Shown here piece after piece: positions 28,001 through 35,106 of a stretch of DNA of 64,000 nucleotides. The stretch comes from Burkholderia humptydooensis (GTDB lineage Bacteria > Pseudomonadota > Gammaproteobacteria > Burkholderiales > Burkholderiaceae). Below the pieces are notes generated by a model, which ran no database searches, was not told where the DNA came from, and saw only the letters and a program-made list of their open reading frames with translations. Position 1 is the first letter of the stretch, and each line of letters begins with the position of its first letter. The translations under genes were made by a program, and so were the position numbers. The DNA is taken from contig NZ_CP013382.1 in NCBI RefSeq assembly GCF_001513745.1, positions 310,001-374,000 of the forward strand, written 5' to 3'.

Positions 28001-28804
28001 ATCGATCAACTGACGTTCGGCGAGTACGTCGACAACGACACCGCGACGAAGCTGCCGGTGCGGCTCGCGATCGCGCTGCTGAAGAACTCGCGCGGCGAGA
28101 TCGACGTGAACATTCCGGTGTCCGGATCATTGTCGAATCCGGAGTTCAGCATCGGCGGGCTGATCTGGCGCGCGGTGCTGAACCTGATCGCGAAGGCGGT
28201 CACCTCGCCGTTCACGCTGCTCGCGCACGCGTTCGGCGGCAGCGGCGAGGAGCTCGGCTACGTCGAGTTCGATCCGGGCCGCGCGAACCTGTCCGATGCG
28301 TCGCAGAAGAAGCTCGACACGATCTCGAAGATGCTCGCGGAAAAGCCGTCGATCCGCCTCGACCTGATCGGCCGCGTCGATCCGGACAAGGACCTGCCGG
28401 GGCTGCGCGACGCGTACGTCGAGCGGCTCGTGCGGCAGCAGAAGCTGAAGGACGTGGTCGGCCAGGGCGAGAGCGTTGACCCGGTGACGGTGAAGGTCGA
28501 TCCCGCCGAGTACACGAAGTACCTGACGAAGGCGTACAAGGCGGCCGATTTCAAGAAGCCGCGCAACATGATCGGCCTGACGAAGACGCTGCCCGACGAC
28601 GACATGAGGAAGGCGCTCGCCGATCACGCGAGCGTGGACGACTCGAGCCTGCGCGCGCTCGCGCAGGCGCGCGCGCAGGCGGTGCGCCAGTATCTGGAGG
28701 GCAAGGTCGACCCGAGCCGGATGTTCATCGTCGCGCCGAAGCTCGACGCGAAGGGCATCGAGGACAAGGGGGCGACGACGCGCGTCGACTTCGGCCTGAA
28801 GTGA
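25073..28804 (+). CDS. Giant AsmA-like DUF748 envelope protein
   Basis: A 1243-residue protein with one N-terminal membrane helix (GIGVLIFLVVFGLLGFFAAP, about residues 28-47). A very long repetitive beta-strand body follows, as in the AsmA/TamB/YhdP bridge-like proteins thought to carry lipids across the periplasm. DUF748 signatures include VEDxxIxxGxxxFxD-type strands (RFSVSNIQINDGRIEFDDRL, KRFAINDGTLNLNDASL, LNVKDAKANFTDRS). Residues about 1060-1243 form an OmpA-like region (YVEFDPGRANLSDASQKKLD) that may touch peptidoglycan. Ala-rich linkers occur near residues 360 and 825. Lipid transport is an inference from the superfamily. Confidence 0.88.
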   Translation: MAFNKETVQSTLQQLGAAARSRRAKRTGIGVLIFLVVFGLLGFFAAPPLIRHVAEQQLSEQLDRPATIARIAFNPYTLRLEADGVHVGERGGQGGFVDIGKLVVRASWTSLARFAPIVDEVRLDQPRFRIVRYDAQRLNFTDLVDKFSKPSPQPSPKPVRFSVSNIQINDGRIEFDDRLLNAKHVVDQWTVGIPFIATLPSKTDIFVEPKLRARLDGSPIAIDGKTKPFAQSRESSINLKFDGLDMPRLLSYAPTKLPVDVRAGRLSSDLDVKFAMAGDTPSLRVSGTVDLNDAQVTSRANEPLFAAHAVHVAAAQLEPLRNVLHFDDIRIDQPVVSLARDKAGVLNVMKLAGGANGAPAASRAAAASAAAGKAQPLDLTIKRFAINDGTLNLNDASLATPAAISLRHVATTLADFTLAGKTPARYTLATDVASGGSLKAEGAFSLAARQADTLLVVDALALPVVQPYLAGATSARVLDGALSTSVKAKADWSKTPLDAQVSDSELGLKSLRIALPNAKTPAVALPDARVKVTKIDFAARTAEIASVDATGLALDVARLQNGQIDLASLAGEGGKAAGAKPAASTKAAAPAWRYRIDELNVKDAKANFTDRSTPHPVKLAIAPLALNVRQISEDLSKPLPVKLTATLNRKGSLDLSGNVTGSPLKVGLKLNGNRLDAAAFEPYFGSMLNATVASALLNAKGDLSVERTRQSMKASYRGDAALVDVRMLDKATSDPFAGWRSLALSNLKANYDDVRGTDVDASRVTFSNFYGRVLLDAQGKLNLREVVAKESGPAQSLTRDASGKEPIPLTPQAKAASAASAPVLASAAAASPASGGAVVRAAAPPQHPVRLHFGQLLLQSGRVTYTDNFIKPNYTANLVAINGTVGAFGTDSTAPAPVDVNANLAGNGPITIKGTVNPLIGKPSLDLTATAHDIELTNLTPYSAKYAGYPITKGKLNVDLNYKLDNDLLTANNHIFIDQLTFGEYVDNDTATKLPVRLAIALLKNSRGEIDVNIPVSGSLSNPEFSIGGLIWRAVLNLIAKAVTSPFTLLAHAFGGSGEELGYVEFDPGRANLSDASQKKLDTISKMLAEKPSIRLDLIGRVDPDKDLPGLRDAYVERLVRQQKLKDVVGQGESVDPVTVKVDPAEYTKYLTKAYKAADFKKPRNMIGLTKTLPDDDMRKALADHASVDDSSLRALAQARAQAVRQYLEGKVDPSRMFIVAPKLDAKGIEDKGATTRVDFGLK

Positions 28805-28816
28805 CGCCGCACGCCG

Positions 28817-29038
28817 TCAGCGCGCGGCGGCGACCGGATCGCGCTTGTCGAGCTCCTTGCGCGCGGCGAGCGGGATGCGCGGGTCGTCCCACGCGGTCAG
28901 CCACTCGACTTCCTTCGCAGTGAACACCTGACCGTAATTGCGCAGCGCGTATTGCAGCGCATCGATGATGTGATGACGGATGATCTCGGGCGTGCGCGCG
29001 TCGTCGAGCACGCAGCGGAAGGCTTCCAGCGTGGCCAT
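28817..29038 (-). CDS. Small hypothetical protein, 73 residues
   Basis: Starting MATLEAFRCVLDDARTPEII, the product is a soluble, largely helical protein with LQYALRNYGQVFTAKEVEWL in the middle and a charged C-terminus. CCGGAGCATCACG before the ATG gives a good ribosome binding site, which is why the upstream in-frame start was not used. It converges with the DUF748 gene, 12 bases apart. I do not recognise the family. Confidence 0.7.
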   Translation of the reverse strand: MATLEAFRCVLDDARTPEIIRHHIIDALQYALRNYGQVFTAKEVEWLTAWDDPRIPLAARKELDKRDPVAAAR

Positions 29039-29262
29039 CGTGATGCTCCGGATAAGGACGATCCCGTTATCGCATGACAATAGTCGGACGCCAACCCGAA
29101 AAAAATTGCTGCGGCGCGATAGACGCCGCGCCGGGCGGCAACGATGGGGCGGCGCCCGTCCGCGTGCGCTTTCGCACGATCGCCGACGACTTCACACACT
29201 TTCGTTGCCGCGCGCGGCTTCGCGGGCCGCCTGTGGCGCGGGCTTTGAGCGGGAGAGGGATG

Positions 29263-29283
29263 GCGAGGCGTCGCGCGCCTCGC
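29263..29283 (-). terminator. Hairpin after the phosphodiesterase gene
   Basis: Arms of 8 bases (GCGAGGCG / CGCCTCGC) with a 5-base loop lie about 10 bases beyond the phosphodiesterase stop on the minus strand. No T-run is seen. Possible terminator for that gene. Confidence 0.4.
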
Positions 29284-29292
29284 GGCGCTCGT

Positions 29293-30954
29293 TCAGCGGT
29301 CGAGGCCGAGGCCCGGCAGCACGCGCGTGCCTTCGAGCGCGACCGCGTGCAGCAGGCGCGGCTCGAGCCCGAGCGAGCGCAGGATCGTCGGCGCGACCTG
29401 CGTCGTCAGCACCGGCGCGTCGATCGTGCGGCCCTGGCGGAAGCCCGCGTACGACACGACGAGGCCGAGGTGGCTGTCGTCCGGCGCGTTGCCGCCATGC
29501 TCTTCATCCTTCTTCTTGCTCGACGTGTAGATCACGCCCGGGTTCGGCTGCACGACGATGTCCGGCGTGCGGCCGAGCGCCGGATTGCCGAAGCGCGCGG
29601 CGACGCTCGGGCCATACAGGATGTACGCCTGCGGGCCGTCCGCGCAGATCCCAGGCGCGTTGCAGCCGAGGTTCGCCTTCAGCTTCGCGACGACCGCGCT
29701 CAACTGGCTCTGGTCGCGCAGCCAGACGAGGCCGACGTCGTCGGTCTGCACGAAGCCCGTGCCGACGAGGCCCGTGCCGTCGTTCAGGTTGCCCGACGTG
29801 GTGTTGTTCTGGCCGAAGTTGCCGTTCGGGTCGAGGAAGTTGTTCGCTTCGAGGAGCGCAGTCAGCGTGTCGCCGTGCTTCACGAGCTTCGTGTGATCGG
29901 TCGGCGACTGGCCGTGCTTCGCAGTGACGATCACGACCGTCGAGTCGTACAGCCCGCGCTGCTTGAGCTCGGCGACGATGCGGCCGAGCGCGCCGTCGAC
30001 GTACGCGATCGCGTTCGCGACTTCCGGCCCCGGCGTGAAGCTCGCGTCGAGATAGCCGCCGCCCGATGCCACCGTCGCCTTCTGCGCGACGGACAGCGTC
30101 TGGAAGTTCGTGCCGAACACGGTCGGCACGGGCGCGGCCGCGTTGCCCGTCGAGTTCTTGCCGTCGATCTGGTTGACGATCGCCTGCACGTGGTAGTCGT
30201 CGAACTTTTCGGTATGCGTATAGATGTCGGTGTAGTTGGTGCTCGTCGCCGGGTCGATCGAGTTGATCTCGGTGCGCGCGAGATCGTCGACGCCCTTGCC
30301 CGACGGGCCGTTCACCCAGTCGTAGCCCCATGCGTGCTTGTCCGCCCACGCGGTGCGCGAGCCGCGGATGTGCTCCTTGACGACTTCGAACACCGTGTTC
30401 GTCTTCACGTAGTCGTGCGGATAGACGCTCACGCACTGGCCGTTCACGCGCGCGTGCGGGATCGCCTGCGGATTGAACGCGCCGCCGCCGTCGAGATGCG
30501 TGAGCGCGCCGCCGTTCTGCGCGTCGATGCCGGTCGTTTCGTCGAACACGACGTTCCAGCCTTGCTTGCCCGAGCACGTCGTATCAGACGGCGCGTACAG
30601 CGTGCGGTCGTAGGATACGTCGTAGAAGAGGCCCGCGCTCTTCGGCGAGCCGCCCGTCAGGAGCGCGGCCAGGCCCGGAAACGAATCCGACAGGCCCGGC
30701 GTGTGCGCGTTCGTGTACGTGACGCCCGACTTCGCGAGCAGCGCGAGATTCGGGCACGTGTTCGCGCCGATGCAGCGCGCGACGTCCTGCTCGTGCAGAC
30801 CGTCGATGCTGACCAGCAGCACGCGCTTCGCATCGGCGAGGCGGCTGTCGTGATCCCGATCCTGCACGGTGGCGGCCGAAGCTACGCTCGCGAATGCGAG
30901 CGCGCACGCGCCGAGCCATGCGCCGATTTCGAACTGCTTACTGTTGCTTTTCAT
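29293..30954 (-). CDS. Secreted alkaline-phosphatase-superfamily phosphodiesterase
   Basis: A 553-residue periplasmic or secreted enzyme with a signal sequence (AWLGACALAFASVASAA). The core is the alkaline phosphatase/nucleotide pyrophosphatase fold. RVLLVSIDGLHEQD carries the first metal-binding aspartate. TPGLSDSFPGLAALLTGG holds the likely serine nucleophile. VVIVTAKHGQSPTDH and DDSHLGLVVSYAG carry further metal ligands. It presumably cleaves a phosphodiester or pyrophosphate; the substrate is unknown. GAGGTCAACG precedes the ATG at 30954. The mature part has two cysteines in VARCIGANTCPN that may pair. Confidence 0.88.
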   Translation of the reverse strand: MKSNSKQFEIGAWLGACALAFASVASAATVQDRDHDSRLADAKRVLLVSIDGLHEQDVARCIGANTCPNLALLAKSGVTYTNAHTPGLSDSFPGLAALLTGGSPKSAGLFYDVSYDRTLYAPSDTTCSGKQGWNVVFDETTGIDAQNGGALTHLDGGGAFNPQAIPHARVNGQCVSVYPHDYVKTNTVFEVVKEHIRGSRTAWADKHAWGYDWVNGPSGKGVDDLARTEINSIDPATSTNYTDIYTHTEKFDDYHVQAIVNQIDGKNSTGNAAAPVPTVFGTNFQTLSVAQKATVASGGGYLDASFTPGPEVANAIAYVDGALGRIVAELKQRGLYDSTVVIVTAKHGQSPTDHTKLVKHGDTLTALLEANNFLDPNGNFGQNNTTSGNLNDGTGLVGTGFVQTDDVGLVWLRDQSQLSAVVAKLKANLGCNAPGICADGPQAYILYGPSVAARFGNPALGRTPDIVVQPNPGVIYTSSKKKDEEHGGNAPDDSHLGLVVSYAGFRQGRTIDAPVLTTQVAPTILRSLGLEPRLLHAVALEGTRVLPGLGLDR

Positions 30955-31154
30955 CGTTGACCTCATCGTTAGTACGGCTGTGTCCCACCCGGAGCCGCAA
31001 TCTGCACGCGGATTGCGAATGTGTCGTGACGTGCCGCTTTCGTTTGTCTGTCGATGCGAGCCGCGGCGCGCCACGCGTGCGCGACGAGAGGCGCGGTGAA
31101 GTTGTGAGAATTTGTATCGGCGCGCGGACGCGATTGGCGATCGCGCGCGAGCGC

Positions 31155-31544
31155 TCAGCCCGGCTGCGCGTTCTGCAGGACGATTCGATAGCCGTCCGGA
31201 TCTTCGAACGTCACGCCTTTGCGATCCCAGTACGGATTCACCGAGCGGCACGGCGTGGCGCCATGCGCGAGCATCCGTTCGACTGCCTCAGCCCACACGG
31301 GGCGCTCGGGAAGATAGAAAACGAGCAGATGCTCGGGGCTCGGCGCGCGCGCGACCGTCACGCCGTGCTGATGCGTGAATTCGATTTGCCACGGATAGCC
31401 GGCGCGGCCGACGATCGCGCCGTCGAAGCCTTCGTGATGCTCGAAGCGGGCGACGACGTCAAAGTCGAGCGCCTGCGTATAGAAGCGCACGAGTGTGTCG
31501 ATGTCGTTGGTCGGCCGGGCGACGCGCAGGACGGGGAGATTCAT
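31155..31544 (-). CDS. VOC-family (glyoxalase/bleomycin-resistance) protein
   Basis: A 129-residue single VOC module with two beta-alpha-beta-beta-beta repeats: VLRVARPTNDIDTLVRFYTQ opens the first, and PYWDRKGVTFEDPDGYRIVL closes the second with the usual metal-binding glutamate/aspartate region. These proteins bind a divalent metal and act as lyases, dioxygenases or drug binders. The sequence does not say which. CAGGAGTGCCGTG precedes the ATG. It is not clearly in an operon. Confidence 0.85.
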   Translation of the reverse strand: MNLPVLRVARPTNDIDTLVRFYTQALDFDVVARFEHHEGFDGAIVGRAGYPWQIEFTHQHGVTVARAPSPEHLLVFYLPERPVWAEAVERMLAHGATPCRSVNPYWDRKGVTFEDPDGYRIVLQNAQPG

Positions 31545-31645
31545 CACGGCACTCCTGTATTCGAAGATTCGGCGCGAGGGGTTTCGCGGCAACGCCGTCT
31601 TCAGCATAGGCCGAAAAATTCGGCGGCGGCCCTGCGCAACGTCGC

Positions 31646-31672
31646 CGTGCGTGTCGTGCGTGTCGTGCGTGC
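31646..31672. repeat. 9-base tandem repeat in an intergenic region
   Basis: Three copies of CGTGCGTGT (the last ending in C) lie between the VOC gene and a small downstream-convergent gene. Such short tandem repeats vary in copy number between strains of the pseudomallei group. Confidence 0.6.
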
Positions 31673-31691
31673 CGTGTGGCGCGCCCGCCGG

Positions 31692-31976
31692 TTACTTCGC
31701 GGTTTCGTCGAGGCCGCGCTGCAGCAGCTCGGTCAGCAATCCGGTCATCCCGTCCGGATGCGCGGCCGCCCGTTCGTTCAGGCGCGCGACGAGCTCGATG
31801 TTGAGCTTGCACGCGAACGGCACGAGACCCTGCGCCTGCTCGAGCTTGCGCCGCTCGCGGCGATCGGCCGCAGCTTCTTCGGCGCCCTTGCCGAAGCGCG
31901 CGGACGTCGTTTGCTTCATCGCGTGCGTCAGCTTCAACGCCTTGTTCTTTTCGAGATCGGTTTTCTTCATCGCCAT
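31692..31976 (-). CDS. Small hypothetical protein, about 94 residues
   Basis: The product begins MAMKKTDLEKNKALKLTHAM and is highly charged in its first half (ADRRERRKLEQAQ). Its C-terminal half, VPFACKLNIELVARLNERAA then LLTELLQRGLDETAK, resembles a ribbon-helix-helix strand-helix-helix layout, so it could be a DNA-binding or antitoxin-like protein. AAGAGGTGACCGCG precedes the ATG at 31976. It is divergent from the squalene synthase gene, 90 bases apart. The fold suggestion is tentative. Confidence 0.7.
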   Translation of the reverse strand: MAMKKTDLEKNKALKLTHAMKQTTSARFGKGAEEAAADRRERRKLEQAQGLVPFACKLNIELVARLNERAAAHPDGMTGLLTELLQRGLDETAK

Positions 31977-32065
31977 CGCGGTCACCTCTTGCAGGAAAGG
32001 ATGCGATTGTACGCATTGCCGGGCGGCCCGCGCGCGTTTGCCGATACAATGCGGCAGCCACTCGT

Positions 32066-33136
32066 ATGACCGACCTGATCCGATCCATGGGCAATCCCAC
32101 CCGGGCCTTTCTGCTGGGCCCTCTGCTGAAGGGCGTCTCGCGCTCCTTCTATCTGACGCTGCGCGTGCTTCCCGAAGGCATGCGCGACCCGATCGGCCTC
32201 GCGTACCTGCTCGCGCGCGCGGCCGACACGATCGCCGACACGTCGCTGATCCCGCCCGCGCAGCGGCTCGAACTGCTGCTGTCGCTGCGCGCGCAGGTCA
32301 ACGGCACGCCCGATCCGGACGCGCTCGCGCGGATCGCGGGCGAAGTCGCGGGGCAGCAGACGCAATCGGACGAGAAAACGCTGCTCGAATCGCTCGGCCC
32401 CGCGCTCGCGGTGCTGTCGCAACTGGGCGCGGCCGATCGCGGCGCGGTGCGCGGCGTCGTGACGACGCTCACCGAAGGGATGGAATTCGATCTGCGCACG
32501 TTCCCCGACGAATCGTCGGGCCGGCTCGCCGCGCTGCGCGAATGGCCGGAGCTCGATCGCTACACGTACCTCGTCGCCGGCTGCGTCGGCGAGTTCTGGA
32601 CGACGATGACGTGCGCGCATCTGCCCGGCCTGCTGACCGAGCGCGAGGACACGATGGCCGAGCGCGGCATCCGTTTCGGCAAGGCGCTGCAGATGACCAA
32701 CGTGCTGCGCGACTGCGGGAAGGATCTGCGGATCGGCCGCTGCTATCTGCCGCAGGCGATGCTTGACGAATACGGGCTGCGCGCGGACGACCTGCTGCGC
32801 CCGGACGCATCGCTGCGCGCGCGGCCGCTGATGCATGCGCTCGTGCGCACGACGCTCGCGCATTTCCGCGCGGGCATCGACTATACGTTCGCGATTCCGC
32901 GCCGCGCGCCGCGCTTGCGGCTCGCCTGTTTCTGGCCGATCGCGATCGGCCTGCGGACGCTCGCGCTGCTCGCGTCGAACGACGCGTGGCTCGATCCGGC
33001 GCGCGCGTCGAAGGTGCGGCGAGGCGACGTCTACCGGATCATCGCGTATTCGTTGCCGCTCGCGATGTCGAACGGCGCGCTGCGCGCGTGGCTCGAGCGC
33101 CTGATCGCGGACGTCGAGGCGCGGCTCGCGGCGTGA
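32066..33136 (+). CDS. Squalene/phytoene synthase family protein
   Basis: A 356-residue trans-isoprenyl diphosphate synthase of the head-to-head type. It has the two aspartate-rich magnesium sites: DTIAD in YLLARAADTIADTS (about residue 52) and DCGKD in TNVLRDCGKDLRIGRCYLP (about residue 215). It should join two farnesyl diphosphates to presqualene/squalene for hopanoids, or make a related C30/C40 product. No other hopanoid (hpn) genes lie beside it, so the end product is not certain. Its stop codon sits directly against a LysR remnant on the other strand. Confidence 0.88.
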   Translation: MTDLIRSMGNPTRAFLLGPLLKGVSRSFYLTLRVLPEGMRDPIGLAYLLARAADTIADTSLIPPAQRLELLLSLRAQVNGTPDPDALARIAGEVAGQQTQSDEKTLLESLGPALAVLSQLGAADRGAVRGVVTTLTEGMEFDLRTFPDESSGRLAALREWPELDRYTYLVAGCVGEFWTTMTCAHLPGLLTEREDTMAERGIRFGKALQMTNVLRDCGKDLRIGRCYLPQAMLDEYGLRADDLLRPDASLRARPLMHALVRTTLAHFRAGIDYTFAIPRRAPRLRLACFWPIAIGLRTLALLASNDAWLDPARASKVRRGDVYRIIAYSLPLAMSNGALRAWLERLIADVEARLAA

Positions 33137-33139
33137 CGC

Positions 33140-33355
33140 CGCGCCGCACGTCCTGCGTGTGGCGCGCGAGGATCTGCACGAGGCGCCCCGATGCGCGATC
33201 CTGCCCGGTCATGAAATCCGACAGGCAGGCGATGCCCGCGCCATCGAGCGCGAGCTGCCTGGGCGTCTCGCCGCTCGACGGCCACACGGCCGGGGCGATG
33301 CGGTAGGGCTCGCCGTCCGCGGCGAGAATCGGCCACACGTTCAGCGATTCGGCGA
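33140..33355 (-). pseudogene. Remnant of a LysR-family regulator (C-terminal fragment)
   Basis: Read on the minus strand, about 70 residues match the effector-domain end of CrgA-type LysR regulators: ESLNVWPILAADGEPYRI, then SSGETPRQLALDGAGIACLS and FMTGQDRASGRLVQILAR. The DNA-binding domain and most of the effector domain are gone at the cassette side. The last 25 or so residues are missing at the squalene-synthase side. There is no start. It marks where foreign DNA replaced or split a resident gene. Confidence 0.75.
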
Positions 33356-33681
33356 TGCCAAACGTGACTTTCCATATTCATGCGGAACACATGCCGTCTG
33401 ATGAGAGCCTGGTCGGGCTTTCCGGCGACTGCGTCAAACTCTGTACGAATGTCCTTAAAGCAGAACTCAAGAACGTTCACGTCATCTATGTGGATGTTCG
33501 GCACGGACATGGGCATCCCGTTTTCGCGGAAGTCCAATATCGCCTTGAGTCGTTTCGCACGCCCCCGGTCATGAACCAGTTCATGGAAGCCCTGGAGAAC
33601 GCCATCGTTCGCCGCACGGGTCTTGCGGCGCGCATCCGTTGTTTTGGTTACGCCGCGTCGAGCATTCACGCCCGAAATTAG
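33355..33681 (+). CDS. Tautomerase/MIF-like protein in a lower-GC cassette
   Basis: A 108-residue protein starting MPNVTFHIHAEHMPSDESLV. A proline directly after the initiator methionine and the first beta strand are typical of the tautomerase superfamily, in which Pro-1 is the catalytic base. Later strands (VHVIYVDVRHGHGHPVFAEV) fit the fold. Its ATG lies at the junction with the LysR remnant and has no clear ribosome binding site, so expression is doubtful. Base composition is lower in GC than the surroundings and continues into the next gene. The substrate is unknown. Confidence 0.6.
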   Translation: MPNVTFHIHAEHMPSDESLVGLSGDCVKLCTNVLKAELKNVHVIYVDVRHGHGHPVFAEVQYRLESFRTPPVMNQFMEALENAIVRRTGLAARIRCFGYAASSIHARN

Positions 33682-33699
33682 CAGGTCTGGAGAAGAATC

Positions 33700-34545
33700 G
33701 TGTCCACCGTTACCTTTCCATGCCAGCAGGCTGGGGATTTCACGATTACCGCAATCAGCGATGGCTACCTCACCGCCAGCCTCGATTTCCTCTCGAATAT
33801 CGACACGTCCGAGGCTTCCAGAATGCAGAGTGACGCAGGGCAGAAGGAGCTTTCCGCTGTGCATATCAACTGCTACGTGGTGCGCGGAGCGGGCCACACG
33901 ATTCTCATCGACGCTGGGGCTGGGGGCATCAAGCAATGGGGCGGCCGCCTGAAGACCAATTTATTGCTTGCTGGCATCGAACCATCCACGATCGACACAA
34001 TTCTGCTCACACACGCCCATCCCGACCATGTCGGGGGGCTGGTGAATATGGCCGGACAAGTTGCCTTTCCGAATGCGGAACTGGTTGCTCATCAACGAGA
34101 GGTCAAATTTTGGCAGGATGATGGAAATCTGAGTCGTGCCAGCGAGCGGGCCCGCGGTAACTTCCTGATAGCGCGTCAAGTGTTCGACGGCTACAGCGAC
34201 AGGCTCCGTACTTTCGATGAAGGAGAAGTGTTGCCCGGTATCAGGGCAATGCCGCTACCGGGGCACACGGATGGACACACTGGATATGTCCTCGAATCCG
34301 GTGATCAGGGCCTTCTTGTCTGGGGGGATATCGTTCATTTTCCTCACATCCAGATTAAACGGCCGGACGTATCGATTGCATTCGATCAAGACTCGTCCCA
34401 GGCAGCTACCACGCGATCGCGGCTTCTGGACATGGTCAGCTCGGAGGGGCTTTTGATCGCCGGCATGCATTTGGGAGAACCTGGTTTCGCGCGAATAAAA
34501 CGAACGAGGGGGAAATACGGCCTGCTTTACGAGACCGCAGCATGA
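33700..34545 (+). CDS. MBL-fold metallo-hydrolase, methyl-parathion-hydrolase-like
   Basis: A 281-residue metallo-beta-lactamase-fold enzyme. The metal motif THAHPDHVGG is at about residues 104-113, with further ligands in PGHTDGHTGY and the aspartate of VWGDIVHF. The order of motifs and a C-terminal AGMHLGEPGFARIKR recall the methyl parathion hydrolase/lactonase branch, so a lactone or organophosphate ester is a reasonable substrate guess. It has no signal peptide. The start is GTG with GGAGAAGAATC before it. GC content and codon use differ clearly from neighbours, pointing to transfer. The tautomerase gene upstream, 18 bases away, belongs to the same cassette. Confidence 0.85.
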   Translation: MSTVTFPCQQAGDFTITAISDGYLTASLDFLSNIDTSEASRMQSDAGQKELSAVHINCYVVRGAGHTILIDAGAGGIKQWGGRLKTNLLLAGIEPSTIDTILLTHAHPDHVGGLVNMAGQVAFPNAELVAHQREVKFWQDDGNLSRASERARGNFLIARQVFDGYSDRLRTFDEGEVLPGIRAMPLPGHTDGHTGYVLESGDQGLLVWGDIVHFPHIQIKRPDVSIAFDQDSSQAATTRSRLLDMVSSEGLLIAGMHLGEPGFARIKRTRGKYGLLYETAA

Positions 34546-34593
34546 GGCCACGATCTGCTATAACGATCGCGTGGTGGTCCCGAGCGCAGGCCG

Positions 34594-34622
34594 GCGGCGC
34601 CGGACTTGAAATCCGGCGCCGC
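34594..34622. other. Perfect 11-bp hairpin at the cassette edge
   Basis: GCGGCGCCGGA (34594-34604) and TCCGGCGCCGC (34612-34622) flank the loop CTTGAAA. The loop and inner stem look like the anticodon arm of a UGA-decoding serine tRNA, preceded by a D-arm-like CCCGAGCG. No T arm or acceptor follows. It could be the terminator of the cassette or a relic of a tRNA-type attachment site. Confidence 0.4.
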
Positions 34623-34682
34623 GTCACCATCTACCCGCCGATCAATTTCGATCATCGGCAATCCGACCAAGAGGAAATCACG

Positions 34683-34877
34683 ATGCGTCTTCTGCTCGCC
34701 TTGCTGCTGCCTTGGCTGCAGTTTTTCACGATCGGCCGCCCGTTCGCGGGCATCATCTGCCTGATTCTTCAAATCACGCTGATCGGCTGGTTGCCTGCCG
34801 CGATCTGGTCGGTGTACGCGCTCAGCCAGTACAAGACCGACAAGAAGATCGAAGAGGCGCTCGGCCGGCGTTCCTGA
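34683..34877 (+). CDS. YqaE/Pmp3-type small membrane protein
   Basis: A 64-residue protein with two membrane helices: LLLALLLPWLQFFTIGRPFA and IICLILQITLIGWLPAAIWSVYAL. The LLP-and-GWLPAAIWSVYAL pattern is that of the Pmp3/YqaE family, small proteolipids that affect membrane potential under salt or cold stress in other organisms. AGAGGAAATCACG precedes the ATG. The charged tail (KTDKKIEEALGRRS) faces the cytoplasm. It converges with the cytochrome bd small subunit gene. Confidence 0.82.
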   Translation: MRLLLALLLPWLQFFTIGRPFAGIICLILQITLIGWLPAAIWSVYALSQYKTDKKIEEALGRRS

Positions 34878-34935
34878 GCTTGCGGCTGGCGGCGCGCGTG
34901 TCGAGCACATGCCGCCGCCCTGTCCCGCCCCGCGC

Positions 34936-35106
34936 CTACTTCACCGCAAACAGCGTCGCATACATGAACAGCTTGAACGCATAACCGAGCGTCACCGCGC
35001 CCGCGACGCCGCCCATCCACAGCAGCCCGAACCACATCCAGCCTGGCAGCCGCGTGCCGCGCGCGACGGCGCGCGGCTCAGTGGTGGTAGTAATGCTGGT
35101 CTTCAT
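34936..35106 (-). CDS. DUF2474-type small subunit of the bd oxidase
   Basis: A 56-residue single-span membrane protein: LPGWMWFGLLWMGGVAGAVTLGYAF in the middle, then LFMYATLFAVK. Short DUF2474 proteins commonly follow cioAB-type cytochrome bd genes and probably stabilise the complex as CydX does in enteric bacteria. The start ATG (35106) overlaps the 3' end of cioB by 29 bases and has AAGGTGCGCC before it, so it is likely translated from the same message. Assignment rests on size, position and the single helix. Confidence 0.75.
   Translation of the reverse strand: MKTSITTTTEPRAVARGTRLPGWMWFGLLWMGGVAGAVTLGYAFKLFMYATLFAVK

Noticed and set aside
34561..34640. Intact tRNA-Ser gene
   Set aside because: Anticodon-arm-like hairpin only; no T arm, variable arm or acceptor stem can be folded.
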